Below, piece by piece: positions 1 to 7,311 of a DNA stretch of 8,357 nucleotides. Numbering within the stretch: the stretch's first letter is position 1; the number at the start of each line of letters is the position of its first letter. The position numbers and the translations under genes were made by a program. The notes under the pieces were generated by a model. That model did no database searches and was not told the DNA's origin. It saw only the letters and a list, made by a program, of their open reading frames with translations. The stretch covers positions 1-8,357 of the forward strand of contig CALGFL010000059.1 of assembly GCA_937881145.1 (NCBI GenBank), given 5' to 3'. Source of the DNA: an uncultured Bordetella sp. GTDB taxonomy: Bacteria; Pseudomonadota; Gammaproteobacteria; Burkholderiales; Burkholderiaceae_B.

Positions 1-1184
1 TCGCTATTGACGCGGGCGATGAAGTCCTCGGGGTTGAAGTCCAGGTCTTCGACGCGGGCGTTGAGCTTGGCGGCCAGGTAATAGCGCAGCCATTCGGCGT
101 TCATGCCGATTTCCAGGTAGCGCAGCGGCGAGATGCCGGTGCCGCGGCTCTTGGACATCTTCTCGCCGCTCACGGTGATGAAGCCGTGCACATTGATCGC
201 GTCGGGCGTCTTGCGGCCGGCGAACTTGAGCATGGCGGGCCAGAACAGCGCATGGAAATAGATGATGTCCTTGCCGATGAAGTGCACCTGCTCGGTCTTG
301 CCGTTCGGGTCGAGCAGGGCATCGAAGTCCAGGCCCTTGATCGCGCAGTAGGCCTTGAGCGAGGCCAGGTAGCCCACGGGGGCGTCCAGCCACACATAGA
401 AGTACTTGCCCGGCGCGTCGGGAATCTCGATGCCGAAATAGGGCGCCTCGCGCGAGATGTCCCAGTCGCCCAGGCTCGATTCGCCGTCTTGCGCACCCAC
501 CCATTCGCGCGTCTTGCCGAGCATCTCGGATTGCAGGCGGGGCGTGCCCTGGGCGTTGCTGCCGGCCGTCCATTCGCGCAGGAATTGCACGCAGCGCGGA
601 TCGGACAGCTTGAAGAAGAAGTGCTCGGATGACTTGAGCACCGGCGTGGCGCCGGTGAGCGCCGAATACGGGTTGATGAGGTCGGTGGGCGCGTAGGCCG
701 CGCCGCAGACTTCGCAGGAGTCGCCGTACTGGTCCTTGGAATGGCACTTGGGGCATTCGCCCTTGATGTAGCGGTCGGCCAGGTACATGCCCTTGACGGG
801 GTCGTAGAACTGTTCGATGTCGCGCGTGGCGATCAGGTCCTGGGCTTTGAGCGCGCGATAGATGTCCTGCGACAGCGCGACGTTTTCGGGCGTGTCGGTG
901 GAGTGCCAGTGGTCGAACTCGACGTGAAAGCCGTTGAGGTACTGCGGGCGTTCGGCGGCGTAGCGGGCCACCAGTTGCTGTGGCGTGATGCCTTCTTTCT
1001 CGGCCTTGAGCATGATGGGCGCGCCGTGCGCGTCGTCGGCGCCCACGAAGTGCACCGTATGCCCGGCCATGCGCATGGCCCGCACCCAGATGTCGGCCTG
1101 GATGTATTCCATGATGTGGCCGATGTGGAAGGAGCCGTTGGCGTACGGGAGGGCGGTGGTGACGAATAGCGTGCGGGACGTCAT
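1..1184 (-). CDS. metG: methionyl-tRNA synthetase, C-terminal part beyond the window
   Basis: Charges tRNA-Met with methionine in the cytoplasm, using ATP. The frame is open from an ATG at 1184 to the left edge, giving 394 residues of a protein that is about 680 residues in E. coli. The start is supported by the N-terminus [20 protein letters not shown], which leads straight into the class I signature HIGH. The connective domain carries the zinc knuckle CPKC (Cys144, Cys147) and CEVC (Cys157, Cys160). The second class I signature KMSKS is at residues 342-346, followed by [12 protein letters not shown]. The sequence leaves the window in the anticodon-binding helical region ([15 protein letters not shown]). 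All catalytic landmarks are intact, so it is a functional gene cut only by the window edge. It is separated by a repeat-bearing gap from the small membrane-protein gene on the same strand, so it probably has its own promoter. The identification is essentially certain. Confidence 0.98.
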   Translation of the reverse strand, partial: MTSRTLFVTTALPYANGSFHIGHIMEYIQADIWVRAMRMAGHTVHFVGADDAHGAPIMLKAEKEGITPQQLVARYAAERPQYLNGFHVEFDHWHSTDTPENVALSQDIYRALKAQDLIATRDIEQFYDPVKGMYLADRYIKGECPKCHSKDQYGDSCEVCGAAYAPTDLINPYSALTGATPVLKSSEHFFFKLSDPRCVQFLREWTAGSNAQGTPRLQSEMLGKTREWVGAQDGESSLGDWDISREAPYFGIEIPDAPGKYFYVWLDAPVGYLASLKAYCAIKGLDFDALLDPNGKTEQVHFIGKDIIYFHALFWPAMLKFAGRKTPDAINVHGFITVSGEKMSKSRGTGISPLRYLEIGMNAEWLRYYLAAKLNARVEDLDFNPEDFIARVNS

Positions 1185-1215
1185 GACTGGCTGTCTTTGT
1201 TCTGGGGAAGAAAAT

Positions 1216-1237
1216 AAGCCTCTGATTTTAGAGGCTT
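1216..1237 (-). terminator. terminator-like hairpin in the metG 5' region
   Basis: Seen directly: a perfect 8-bp stem (AAGCCTCT / AGAGGCTT) with a 6-nt loop. Read on the minus strand it is followed by ATTTTCTT, which resembles the T-run of an intrinsic terminator. It ends about 32 nt before the metG start codon. Two readings are possible. It may terminate transcripts arriving from the small membrane-protein gene. If the metG promoter lies farther upstream, it may instead act as an attenuator in the metG leader. The loop also contains TAAAAT on the minus strand, a possible -10 box for metG, but I see no convincing -35 at 16-18 bp. Half the stem pairs are A-T, so termination may be modest. Confidence 0.4.
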
Positions 1238-1258
1238 TGGGGGATTTGGGTTCTTTAG

Positions 1259-1500
1259 CCGCCTGCGGCAGGACTGCGGGAGTTCCGATTTGGGTCCTTG
1301 AACCGCCTGCGGCAGGACTGCGCAATTCCGATGCTCGCCCGGGTGGGCTGTGCTTCGGATTCCTCCGCCCTGCCGCAGGCTCACAGCATCGAGGCCTGCG
1401 AGGTCCTAAAACCGCGGCATGAGGCTGCTGTGAGCCGAGGACCCCGGAGCAATCCGAAGCACAGCCCCACCGGGGCGAGCATCGGAATTGCGCAGGGCAG
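1259..1500. repeat. compound intergenic repeat element, inverted and direct repeats
   Basis: This fills most of the gene-free gap 1185-1541. It has nested symmetry. (1) A 20-bp unit beginning CCGCCTGCGGCAGG occurs as a perfect direct repeat at 1259-1278 and 1303-1322, each followed a few bases later by TTCCGAT. (2) Two long arms at 1318-1367 and 1445-1495 are inverted copies that match over about 48 of 51 positions, separated by 77 bp. (3) Inside them, an 11-bp inverted repeat GGCTCACAGCA / TGCTGTGAGCC lies at 1378-1388 and 1426-1436. (4) The palindromic core GCCTGCGGCAGG appears a third time, inverted, at 1369-1380. There are no terminal features or transposase of an insertion sequence. The layout fits a REP/BIME-like or MITE-like dispersed element, able to form a large hairpin in transcripts of either strand. 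I recall similar translated stretches ([14 protein letters not shown]) as spurious proteins in Bordetella-type genomes, but cannot verify this here. Confidence 0.8.
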
Positions 1501-1541
1501 CCTCGGCGCCTTAAGAACCGATGTTTTAAAGCCTGGGAAAC

Positions 1542-1811
1542 TTAGTGAATTTCGCGCGCCTGGACGTCGATGACGTCGGTGGCGGCCTTGGCGTAAGGCT
1601 GTACGGGCGCGTTGAACGGATTCATCGGGCCGCGCCGCTGCTGCCAGTAAGCGCGCACGCCGAACGGCTTGCCGCGCAGCCTGGCCACGATGTAGAGCAG
1701 GCCCACCGCGATGGCCGTCGAGACCATGAAGACGATCGCCATGGCCGCGCCGATGAGGGCGATGACGGCGAAGCATACGTTGCGCAGCAGGCGGGGGAGA
1801 AAGTCGTTCAT
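1542..1811 (-). CDS. small predicted inner-membrane protein, function unknown
   Basis: An 89-residue protein that I do not recognise. After a short polar start (MNDFLPRLLR), residues 12-44 or so form a long hydrophobic stretch (FAVIALIGAAMAIVFMV, then IAVGLLYIVA). That is long enough for one extended or two short membrane helices. A basic linker (RLRGKPFGVRAYWQQRRG) and a hydrophilic tail rich in Pro and Asn follow. By the positive-inside rule the basic tail should be cytoplasmic. The frame can be extended upstream to a TTG at 1889, adding 26 residues, but those would overlap the apbC start. The ATG at 1811 gives a natural N-terminus with GGA about 8 bases upstream, so I chose it. It is divergent from apbC across about 77 bp. 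The long hydrophobic segment and the start site support a real gene; no function can be assigned. Confidence 0.75.
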   Translation of the reverse strand: MNDFLPRLLRNVCFAVIALIGAAMAIVFMVSTAIAVGLLYIVARLRGKPFGVRAYWQQRRGPMNPFNAPVQPYAKAATDVIDVQAREIH

Positions 1812-1888
1812 GGTGATATCCGCTATTCTTGCGGGATGAGCGGCGGGCGTAATGGTACGAAACCCGCCTAATGCCGATCCAGACATCA

Positions 1889-2974
1889 ATGAGTATAACG
1901 ATAGAGCAAGTTCGCGCCGCCCTGCGGGCCGCGCAAGATCCTTTCAGTCAATTGCCGCTGGCTGTTTCTGTAAAAGATCGTGACATCCAGGCAGGACCCG
2001 GCGGGTTGGCCGTGCGCATCGAGCTGGGCTATCCGGCCGCGTACGCCCAGGCCGACGTGGCCGAGATCGCGCGCCGGGCGCTGGCCGCGGCCGGCGCGCC
2101 CGAGGCGCGGGTCACGGTGGAATGGAAGATCGGCGCGCACGCGGTGCAGGGCACGCTCAAGCCGCTGACCGCGGTGCGCAATATCATCGCGGTGGCCTCG
2201 GGCAAGGGCGGGGTGGGCAAGAGCACCACGGCCGTCAACCTGGCCCTGGCCTTGGCGGCCGATGGCGCGCGGGTGGGCGTGCTCGATGCCGACATCTACG
2301 GCCCGAGCGTGCCGCTGATGCTGGGCTTGAACGACAAACCCGTCAGCAAGGACAACAAGACCATGGAGCCTTTGCAGGCCCATGGCATCGAGGCCAATTC
2401 CATCGGGCTGCTGGTCGGCCCCGACTCGCCCATGATCTGGCGCGGCCCCATGGCCACCCAGGCGCTCGAGCAGTTGCTGCGCCAGACCAACTGGGGCGAC
2501 CTGGACTATCTGCTGGTCGACATGCCGCCCGGCACGGGCGACATCGCGCTGACCCTGGCGCAGAAAGTGCCGGTGGTGGGCGCCATCATCGTCACCACGC
2601 CGCAGGACATCGCGCTGCTCGATGCCCGCAAGGGCCTGAAGATGTTCGAGAAAGTCGAGGTGCCGGTGCTGGGCGTGGTCGAGAACATGGCCATGCACAT
2701 CTGCACCCAGTGCGGCCACGTGGAGCATATCTTCGGCGAAGGCGGCGGGCAGCGCATGGCCGCGCAGTTCGGCGTGCCCTGGCTGGGCAGCCTGCCGCTG
2801 GCCTTGTCCATCCGCGAGCAGGCCGATTCGGGCACGCCCGTCGTGGCGGCCCAGCCCGAGGGCGAAGCCGCCGGGCTCTACCGCGGCATCGCGCGCAAGC
2901 TGGCGACCCTGGTGGCCGCCTTGCCGCGCGACATGGCGGGCAAGCTGCCGGGCGTCGTGGTCAAGCCGGCCTGA
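1889..2974 (+). CDS. apbC: iron-sulfur cluster carrier ATPase ApbC/Mrp
   Basis: A cytoplasmic P-loop ATPase that holds a [4Fe-4S] cluster and delivers it to apoproteins. From the ATG at 1889 it has 361 residues, a normal length. Residues about 1-95 form the DUF59/MIP18-like domain (MSITIEQVRAALRAAQDP). The deviant Walker A motif GKGGVGKSTT is at 105-114. The switch region DADIYGPSVPLML follows at 134-146. The Walker B-like DMPPGTGD is at 211-218. The cluster-binding pair CTQC is at Cys272 and Cys275, near the dimer interface expected for this family. An in-frame ATG at 1871 would add MPIQTS; neither start has a strong Shine-Dalgarno. I prefer 1889 because the family's N-terminal helix begins there. 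In E. coli mrp and metG are also divergent neighbours; here a small membrane gene and a repeat lie between them. dcd follows 47 bp downstream. Confidence 0.95.
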   Translation: MSITIEQVRAALRAAQDPFSQLPLAVSVKDRDIQAGPGGLAVRIELGYPAAYAQADVAEIARRALAAAGAPEARVTVEWKIGAHAVQGTLKPLTAVRNIIAVASGKGGVGKSTTAVNLALALAADGARVGVLDADIYGPSVPLMLGLNDKPVSKDNKTMEPLQAHGIEANSIGLLVGPDSPMIWRGPMATQALEQLLRQTNWGDLDYLLVDMPPGTGDIALTLAQKVPVVGAIIVTTPQDIALLDARKGLKMFEKVEVPVLGVVENMAMHICTQCGHVEHIFGEGGGQRMAAQFGVPWLGSLPLALSIREQADSGTPVVAAQPEGEAAGLYRGIARKLATLVAALPRDMAGKLPGVVVKPA

Positions 2975-3021
2975 TTAAAATACGCGGCCATACCGCAAAC
3001 GCAAGGCAAGAGAGCTGACAC

Positions 3022-3585
<564 letters not shown>

Positions 3586-3595
3586 GGCGCGGCGT

Positions 3596-4498
3596 TCAGC
3601 GGCCGGGCTGCGCCTGGCCCAGTACGGCCCATAGCCGTTCCGCCACCGGCGACATGTCGTTGGGCTGGCGGTACAGGCAGATTTCCACCGGAATGTCCCA
3701 CGACGGCCCGCCGGCCCGCAGCAGCCGGCCCTGGGCCAGGTCGTCGCGCACCAGCATGTCCGGCAGCCAGGCGATGCCGCGGCCTTGCAGCGCCATCGAG
3801 CGCAGCAGCACGGCGTGGGGGGCGACGAAGGTTTCCCGCATGGTCAGGTCCGGGCTGTGCCTGAGCCTGTGCTGCACGATGCGTCCCAGAGCCGACGCGG
3901 CGTCGTAGGCCAGCAGCGGCATCGCGCCCTGGCCTTCCAGGGTGTGCATTGGTCTGGATGCATCGTCCGGCGCCGCGGCGCTGACGGGCACCAGCACGTC
4001 CGTGCCCAGCGCCGCCATGGGGTACTCCAGCTCGTCCATGCGGCTGGCCGATTGCGCCTGCCGATGGCAGAGCAGGAACTGCACGCGCCGCTGCATCATG
4101 AGGTCTTCGCAGGCCTGGAAGCTGTCGGACATCATCTGGATGGCGCCCACGTCCATGCCGGATTCCAGGTTGACCAGCCATTGCGGAAAGAACATCAGCG
4201 ACAGCGTATGCGTGGCCGCAAAGCGCAGGCTGGCGGCTTCCTGCGCATGGGCCAGGCGGGCCTTGATGCGGGCCGCTTCCAGGTCGGCCAGGACCTGCAG
4301 CAGCAGCGGGCGGAATTTGCGGCCCGCGGCGGTCAGCTCGGTGGGGTGGGCGCTGCGGTCGAAAAGCTCCACTCCCACCCATTCTTCCAGGGCGCGGATA
4401 TGCCGGCTGAAGGCCGGCTGGGCAATGGAGCGGACTTCGGCGGCGCGCGAGAAGCTGCCGGTTTCGGCCAGCGCGCAGAAGTCTTCCAGCCATTGCAT
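3596..4498 (-). CDS. LysR-type transcriptional regulator of the adjacent catabolic operon
   Basis: A 300-residue LysR-family DNA-binding regulator, of typical length. The N-terminal winged helix-turn-helix is clear: MQWLEDFCALAETGSFSRAA, then the recognition helix IAQPAFSRHIRALEEWVGVE (25-44), then LFDRSAHPTELTAAG. A linker helix of about 20 residues leads to the periplasmic-binding-protein-like effector domain, which starts near residue 89 with ASLRFAATHTLSLMFFPQWL. The WLEDF and PAFSRHIRALEEW pattern resembles the LysR group that includes E. coli HypT; this is a resemblance only. The start was placed at the ATG at 4498 because the family begins here. An in-frame ATG at 4525 would add MGPGNRPLD; neither has a strong Shine-Dalgarno. 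It is divergent from the lyase operon across 134 bp, the classical arrangement for a LysR protein that controls its neighbour and itself. The effector is probably a hydroxydiacid such as tartrate (inferred from context). Confidence 0.95.
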   Translation of the reverse strand: MQWLEDFCALAETGSFSRAAEVRSIAQPAFSRHIRALEEWVGVELFDRSAHPTELTAAGRKFRPLLLQVLADLEAARIKARLAHAQEAASLRFAATHTLSLMFFPQWLVNLESGMDVGAIQMMSDSFQACEDLMMQRRVQFLLCHRQAQSASRMDELEYPMAALGTDVLVPVSAAAPDDASRPMHTLEGQGAMPLLAYDAASALGRIVQHRLRHSPDLTMRETFVAPHAVLLRSMALQGRGIAWLPDMLVRDDLAQGRLLRAGGPSWDIPVEICLYRQPNDMSPVAERLWAVLGQAQPGR

Positions 4499-4523
4499 GT
4501 CGAGCGGACGGTTGCCGGGACCC

Positions 4524-4546
4524 ATATATGGTGTGAAACCGTAGAT
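4524..4546. promoter_or_regulatory. candidate LysR operator dyad in the divergent control region
   Basis: In the 134-bp gap between the divergent regulator and the lyase operon (4499-4632), an AT-rich interrupted dyad stands out from the GC-rich surroundings: ATATATGGT, 5 bases (GTGAA), ACCGTAGAT. Seven of nine arm positions pair, and an eighth is a G-T wobble. Size and spacing suit a dimeric LysR-type site, though the usual T-N11-A signature is not perfectly kept at the centre (T-N11-G). It sits just upstream of the chosen regulator start and about 90 bp upstream of the lyase ATG, so it could serve autoregulation and activation. No clear sigma-70 promoter is visible in this gap on either strand. 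Confidence 0.35.
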
Positions 4547-4632
4547 AGTTGTATGCGATTCGAGTATTGGACGCCTGGCGCGGCTGCCGCAATCATGAAG
4601 GCATTCCAACACGCACCGCATTGGAGACCGCC

Positions 4633-5571
4633 ATGCCTTCCATCCAGAACTACCGGGGCATTATCCCCGCAATTTCCTGTCCGTTCACGGACGATCACCG
4701 CATCGACGAACCTGCCCTGCGCCGGCTTGCCGGCTGGCTGGCCGATCACAAGGGCGTCGTGGCCGTCATGACCAACGGCCATACCGGCGAGGTGTTCTCG
4801 CTGACCCCGGCCGAGCGCGCCCAGGTCACCCGCATCGTGGCCGACGAACTGCGCGGCCGCCTGCCGGTGATTTCGTCCATCGTGTGCGAAGGCGTGGTCG
4901 AAGCGGCCGAGCATGCCCGCGCCGCGCGCGAGGCCGGCGCGGCGGCGCTCGATGTGATGCCGCCGCATCATTGGCTGCGCTTCGGCTTCACCTCCGGGCA
5001 TGCCCTGCAGTATTTCGAGGCCATCCACAAGGCGGCTCCCGACCTGGATCTGGTGTGCCACGTGTACCCGGCCTGGACGCGCGCCGCCTACTCGTCGCAG
5101 CTGCTGGCCGACCTGGCCCGGCTGCCCTATGTGCAGGCCTTCAAGGTGGGCCAGCGCGACATGAACAAATACGCCCGCGACATCCAGGCCCTGCGCGCGG
5201 CCGACGCCTCCAAGGCCATCCTCACCTGCCACGACGAATACCTGCTCGCGTCCATGGTGCAGGGCGTGGACGGCGCGCTGGTGGGCATCGCCACCTTCCT
5301 CCCGCAGCTCATCATCGATTTGTGGGAAGCGGTCAAGGCGGGCGATCTCAAGCGCGCCCAGGCCATCCAGGCCGTCATCACGCCGCTCAAGGACGCGGTG
5401 TACGGCGGTGGCGAGCCGACCGGCGAAGCGCATGCGCGCATGAAGGCCGGCATGTACCTGGCAGGCGTGATCGACAATCCGGCGGTCCGTCCACCCACCG
5501 AAGCGCCAGGCAAGAGCGAGCTCGACGCGCTGCGCGCCGCGGTGGCGCAGGCCGGCCTGCTCAAGCGCTGA
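4633..5571 (+). CDS. dihydrodipicolinate synthase/N-acetylneuraminate lyase superfamily enzyme
   Basis: A 312-residue class I (Schiff-base) aldolase-fold lyase or dehydratase; its substrate is unknown. The Schiff-base lysine is Lys171 in VQAFKVGQRD. The catalytic tyrosine is Tyr145 in HVYPAWTR, and Arg150 falls where DapA has its carboxylate-binding Arg138. The motif that is GTTGE in true DapA reads GHTGE (49-53), so the first catalytic threonine is replaced by His50. DapA's YNVPSRT is replaced by YPAWTRA. These changes argue against lysine biosynthesis and for a catabolic keto-acid lyase or dehydratase. The start is the ATG at 4633, with GGAG six bases upstream; an in-frame upstream extension to 4549 would run through the control region. 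It is the first gene of the operon, followed after 38 bp by the Bug receptor. Candidate reactions are a pyruvate-releasing aldol cleavage or decarboxylation of a 2-keto diacid (inference). Confidence 0.93.
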   Translation: MPSIQNYRGIIPAISCPFTDDHRIDEPALRRLAGWLADHKGVVAVMTNGHTGEVFSLTPAERAQVTRIVADELRGRLPVISSIVCEGVVEAAEHARAAREAGAAALDVMPPHHWLRFGFTSGHALQYFEAIHKAAPDLDLVCHVYPAWTRAAYSSQLLADLARLPYVQAFKVGQRDMNKYARDIQALRAADASKAILTCHDEYLLASMVQGVDGALVGIATFLPQLIIDLWEAVKAGDLKRAQAIQAVITPLKDAVYGGGEPTGEAHARMKAGMYLAGVIDNPAVRPPTEAPGKSELDALRAAVAQAGLLKR

Positions 5572-5609
5572 TACCGCAGCCACCCCACCATCAAAAGAGG
5601 AGACACAAG

Positions 5610-6569
5610 ATGAAAATGCAATTCGTGCTGCACGCGGCTTTCGCCGCCCTGGCCAGCCTGGGCGGTCTGGCGGCCCACGCTGCGTATCCCGACCATCCGG
5701 TGCGGATCATCATTCCGTTTCCGCCGGGCGGGACGCTGGACACCGTGGGACGCGACCTGGCGCAGAAGCTGGGCGAACAGACCGGCCAGAGCTTCATCAT
5801 CGACAACCGCGCCGGCGGCAACGGCCTCATCGGCGCCGGCCTGGTGACCCAGGCCAAGCCGGACGGCTATACCTTGCTGTTCAATGCATCGACCTTCATC
5901 ACGGCGCCCATGACGATGAAGAAGCCGCCCTACGACGTGCAAAAGAACTTCACGCCCATCGCCATGGTGGCCAAGGCGCCGCTGGCGGTGTCGGTGAACA
6001 AGAATCTGCCCGTGACCGACGTGGCGGGCCTGCTGGCGTATTCCAAGAGCCACCCCGGCAAGCTGATGTTCGCCGTGGGGTCGATCGGCTCGGCCGGGCA
6101 CCTGGGCACCGAGTTGCTCAAGCGCGAAGGCGGGCTCGATTACACGGTGGTGCCCTACCGGGGCACCTCGCCCGCCTTCCAGGACCTGATCGGCGGGCAG
6201 ATCGACGGCTTCATCGATCCGGTGTTGGGCGCGCTCGAATCCTACAAGGGCGGCCTGCTCAAGATCCTGGCCGTGACCTCCGCCAGGCGCCTGCCCAATC
6301 TGCCCAATGTGCCGACCGTGGCCGAGACCATCCCCGGCTACGAAGCCTACAGCTGGTACGGACTGTGGGGGCCCGCGAACATGCCCGCCGCGGTCGTCGA
6401 AAAAATCAACGCCGAGGTCAACACGGCGCTGGCCAAGCTCAAGGCCAAGTACACGCCCCTGGGCGTGCTCCTGACGCCGGGCAGCGTCGCGGACTTCGTC
6501 AAGTTCCAGAGCGACGACATGGCCCGCTCCAAGAAGATCATCGCCGAAGGCCACATCCATGTCGACTGA
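5610..6569 (+). CDS. Bug-family (TctC-like) periplasmic solute-binding receptor
   Basis: A 319-residue secreted receptor of the Bordetella uptake gene family, which usually binds carboxylates. Residues 1-24 are a Sec signal peptide: MKMQ, a hydrophobic core, and a cleavage site AHA before AYPDHP. The mature protein begins with the family's PVRIIIPFPPGGTLDTVGRD, whose loop contacts the ligand carboxylate. DNRAGGNGLIGA, KPDGYTLLF, GSIGSAGHLGTELLK, VPYRGTSPAFQDLIGGQIDG and LPNVPTVAET follow in the usual order. A strong Shine-Dalgarno AGAGGAG lies 7 bases before the ATG. No TctA or TctB membrane components are encoded nearby, so it is an orphan receptor that must share a transporter encoded elsewhere or act in sensing. 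Its operon partner TarD suggests D-tartrate or a related hydroxydiacid as ligand (inference). Its last 11 bases overlap the next gene. Confidence 0.95.
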   Translation: MKMQFVLHAAFAALASLGGLAAHAAYPDHPVRIIIPFPPGGTLDTVGRDLAQKLGEQTGQSFIIDNRAGGNGLIGAGLVTQAKPDGYTLLFNASTFITAPMTMKKPPYDVQKNFTPIAMVAKAPLAVSVNKNLPVTDVAGLLAYSKSHPGKLMFAVGSIGSAGHLGTELLKREGGLDYTVVPYRGTSPAFQDLIGGQIDGFIDPVLGALESYKGGLLKILAVTSARRLPNLPNVPTVAETIPGYEAYSWYGLWGPANMPAAVVEKINAEVNTALAKLKAKYTPLGVLLTPGSVADFVKFQSDDMARSKKIIAEGHIHVD

Positions 6570-7272
6570 CGAACTCGGCGGCGCGCATGCGCTGGCGGTG
6601 GTGACAGGCAGCGGCGCGGGCATAGGTTTGGCCATCGCGCGGCGCCTGCTGGATGCGGGTTGGCGCGTGGCCGGCCTGGATATCGGTCCGGCCGCCATCG
6701 ACCATCCGGCCTATCGGCACCTATCGGTGGACCTGTGCAGCGCCGATGCCACGCGCGCGGCCTGCGCGGCGCTGCAGGATGCCGGCGCACTGGTGCATGC
6801 CGCGGGCATCCTGCGGGTGGGGGAGCTGGAGCAGCTCGACCCGGCCGACGGCCTGCGCATGTGGACGCTGCACGTCGATGCGGCGACGCGGCTGGCGCAG
6901 GCCTTGATACCGGTCATGGCCCAGCGGGGCGCGGGCCGGGTGGTGCTGATCGGCAGCCGGGTGGCCCAGGGCATGCCCGGCCGCAGCCAGTACGCCGCCA
7001 CCAAGGCGGCGCTGGTGGCCATGGCGCGCAGCTGGGCGGCCGAATTCGCCGCCCGCGGCGTGACGGTCAATGTGGTGTCGCCGGCCGCCACGCAGACCGG
7101 CATGCTGAGCGATCCGGCGCGGGCCGCCAGCATGCCTCGCCTGCCGCCCATCGGCCGCTTGATCCAGCCGCAGGAGATCGCCGCGCTGGTCGACTTCCTG
7201 CTCAAGCCCGAGGCCGCGGCCATCACGGGGCAAGACATCGCAATTTGCGGCGGCGCTTCGCTGCCGCGCTGA
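6559..7272 (+). CDS. short-chain dehydrogenase/reductase, substrate unknown
   Basis: A 237-residue classical SDR, an NAD(P)-dependent oxidoreductase with a Rossmann fold. The cofactor motif TGSGAGIG is at 16-23. Asp41 at the end of the second strand (VAGLDIG) suggests NAD(H) rather than NADP(H). HAAG (80-83) stands for the usual NNAG. The catalytic triad is Ser133 (VVLIGSR), Tyr145 and Lys149 (SQYAATKAA). The fourth tetrad residue, normally Asn in helix 4, appears to be Asp107 in TLHVDAATRL. The C-terminus ITGQDIAICGGASLPR is typical. The ATG overlaps the receptor gene's end by 11 bp and has GAAGG about 8 bases upstream, so translational coupling is likely. TarD follows after 39 bp. It probably oxidises or reduces a hydroxy acid in the same pathway; the reaction cannot be read from sequence. 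Confidence 0.93.
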   Translation: MSTDELGGAHALAVVTGSGAGIGLAIARRLLDAGWRVAGLDIGPAAIDHPAYRHLSVDLCSADATRAACAALQDAGALVHAAGILRVGELEQLDPADGLRMWTLHVDAATRLAQALIPVMAQRGAGRVVLIGSRVAQGMPGRSQYAATKAALVAMARSWAAEFAARGVTVNVVSPAATQTGMLSDPARAASMPRLPPIGRLIQPQEIAALVDFLLKPEAAAITGQDIAICGGASLPR

Positions 7273-7311
7273 AGCACACTTTTTTCGAATTTCCCTATCA
7301 AGAGGCAGCTC

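Noticed and set aside
1181..1384. A 67-aa minus-strand frame ending at the metG start, a possible leader peptide
   Set aside because: It starts inside the repeat, has low-complexity Pro/Arg/Lys composition and no methionine run or conserved feature. The overlap with the metG ATG looks like chance.
1259..1500. The repeat region as a CRISPR array or insertion sequence
   Set aside because: There are only two direct copies with unequal flanks, the rest is inverted symmetry, and there is no transposase or cas gene.
1298..1573. A 91-aa plus-strand reading frame across the intergenic repeat
   Set aside because: It is a translation of the inverted-repeat element, with no ribosome-binding site or domain, and it runs into the opposite-strand small membrane gene.
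1381..1776. A 131-aa minus-strand frame overlapping the small membrane gene
   Set aside because: It is a shifted-frame shadow of the membrane gene that reads on into the repeat, with His/Arg-rich composition typical of GC-rich out-of-frame translation.
1812..1889. Extension of the small membrane protein upstream to a TTG codon at 1889
   Set aside because: It would overlap the apbC start and add a non-hydrophobic segment before the natural N-terminus. The ATG at 1811 is better placed.
2976..2981. TAAAAT as a -10 promoter box for dcd
   Set aside because: No recognisable -35 at 16-18 bp, so it is not strong enough to list as a promoter.
5127..6698. A 523-aa minus-strand reading frame opposite the lyase and receptor genes
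   Set aside because: It is antisense shadow coding across three genuine genes, with no recognisable domain.
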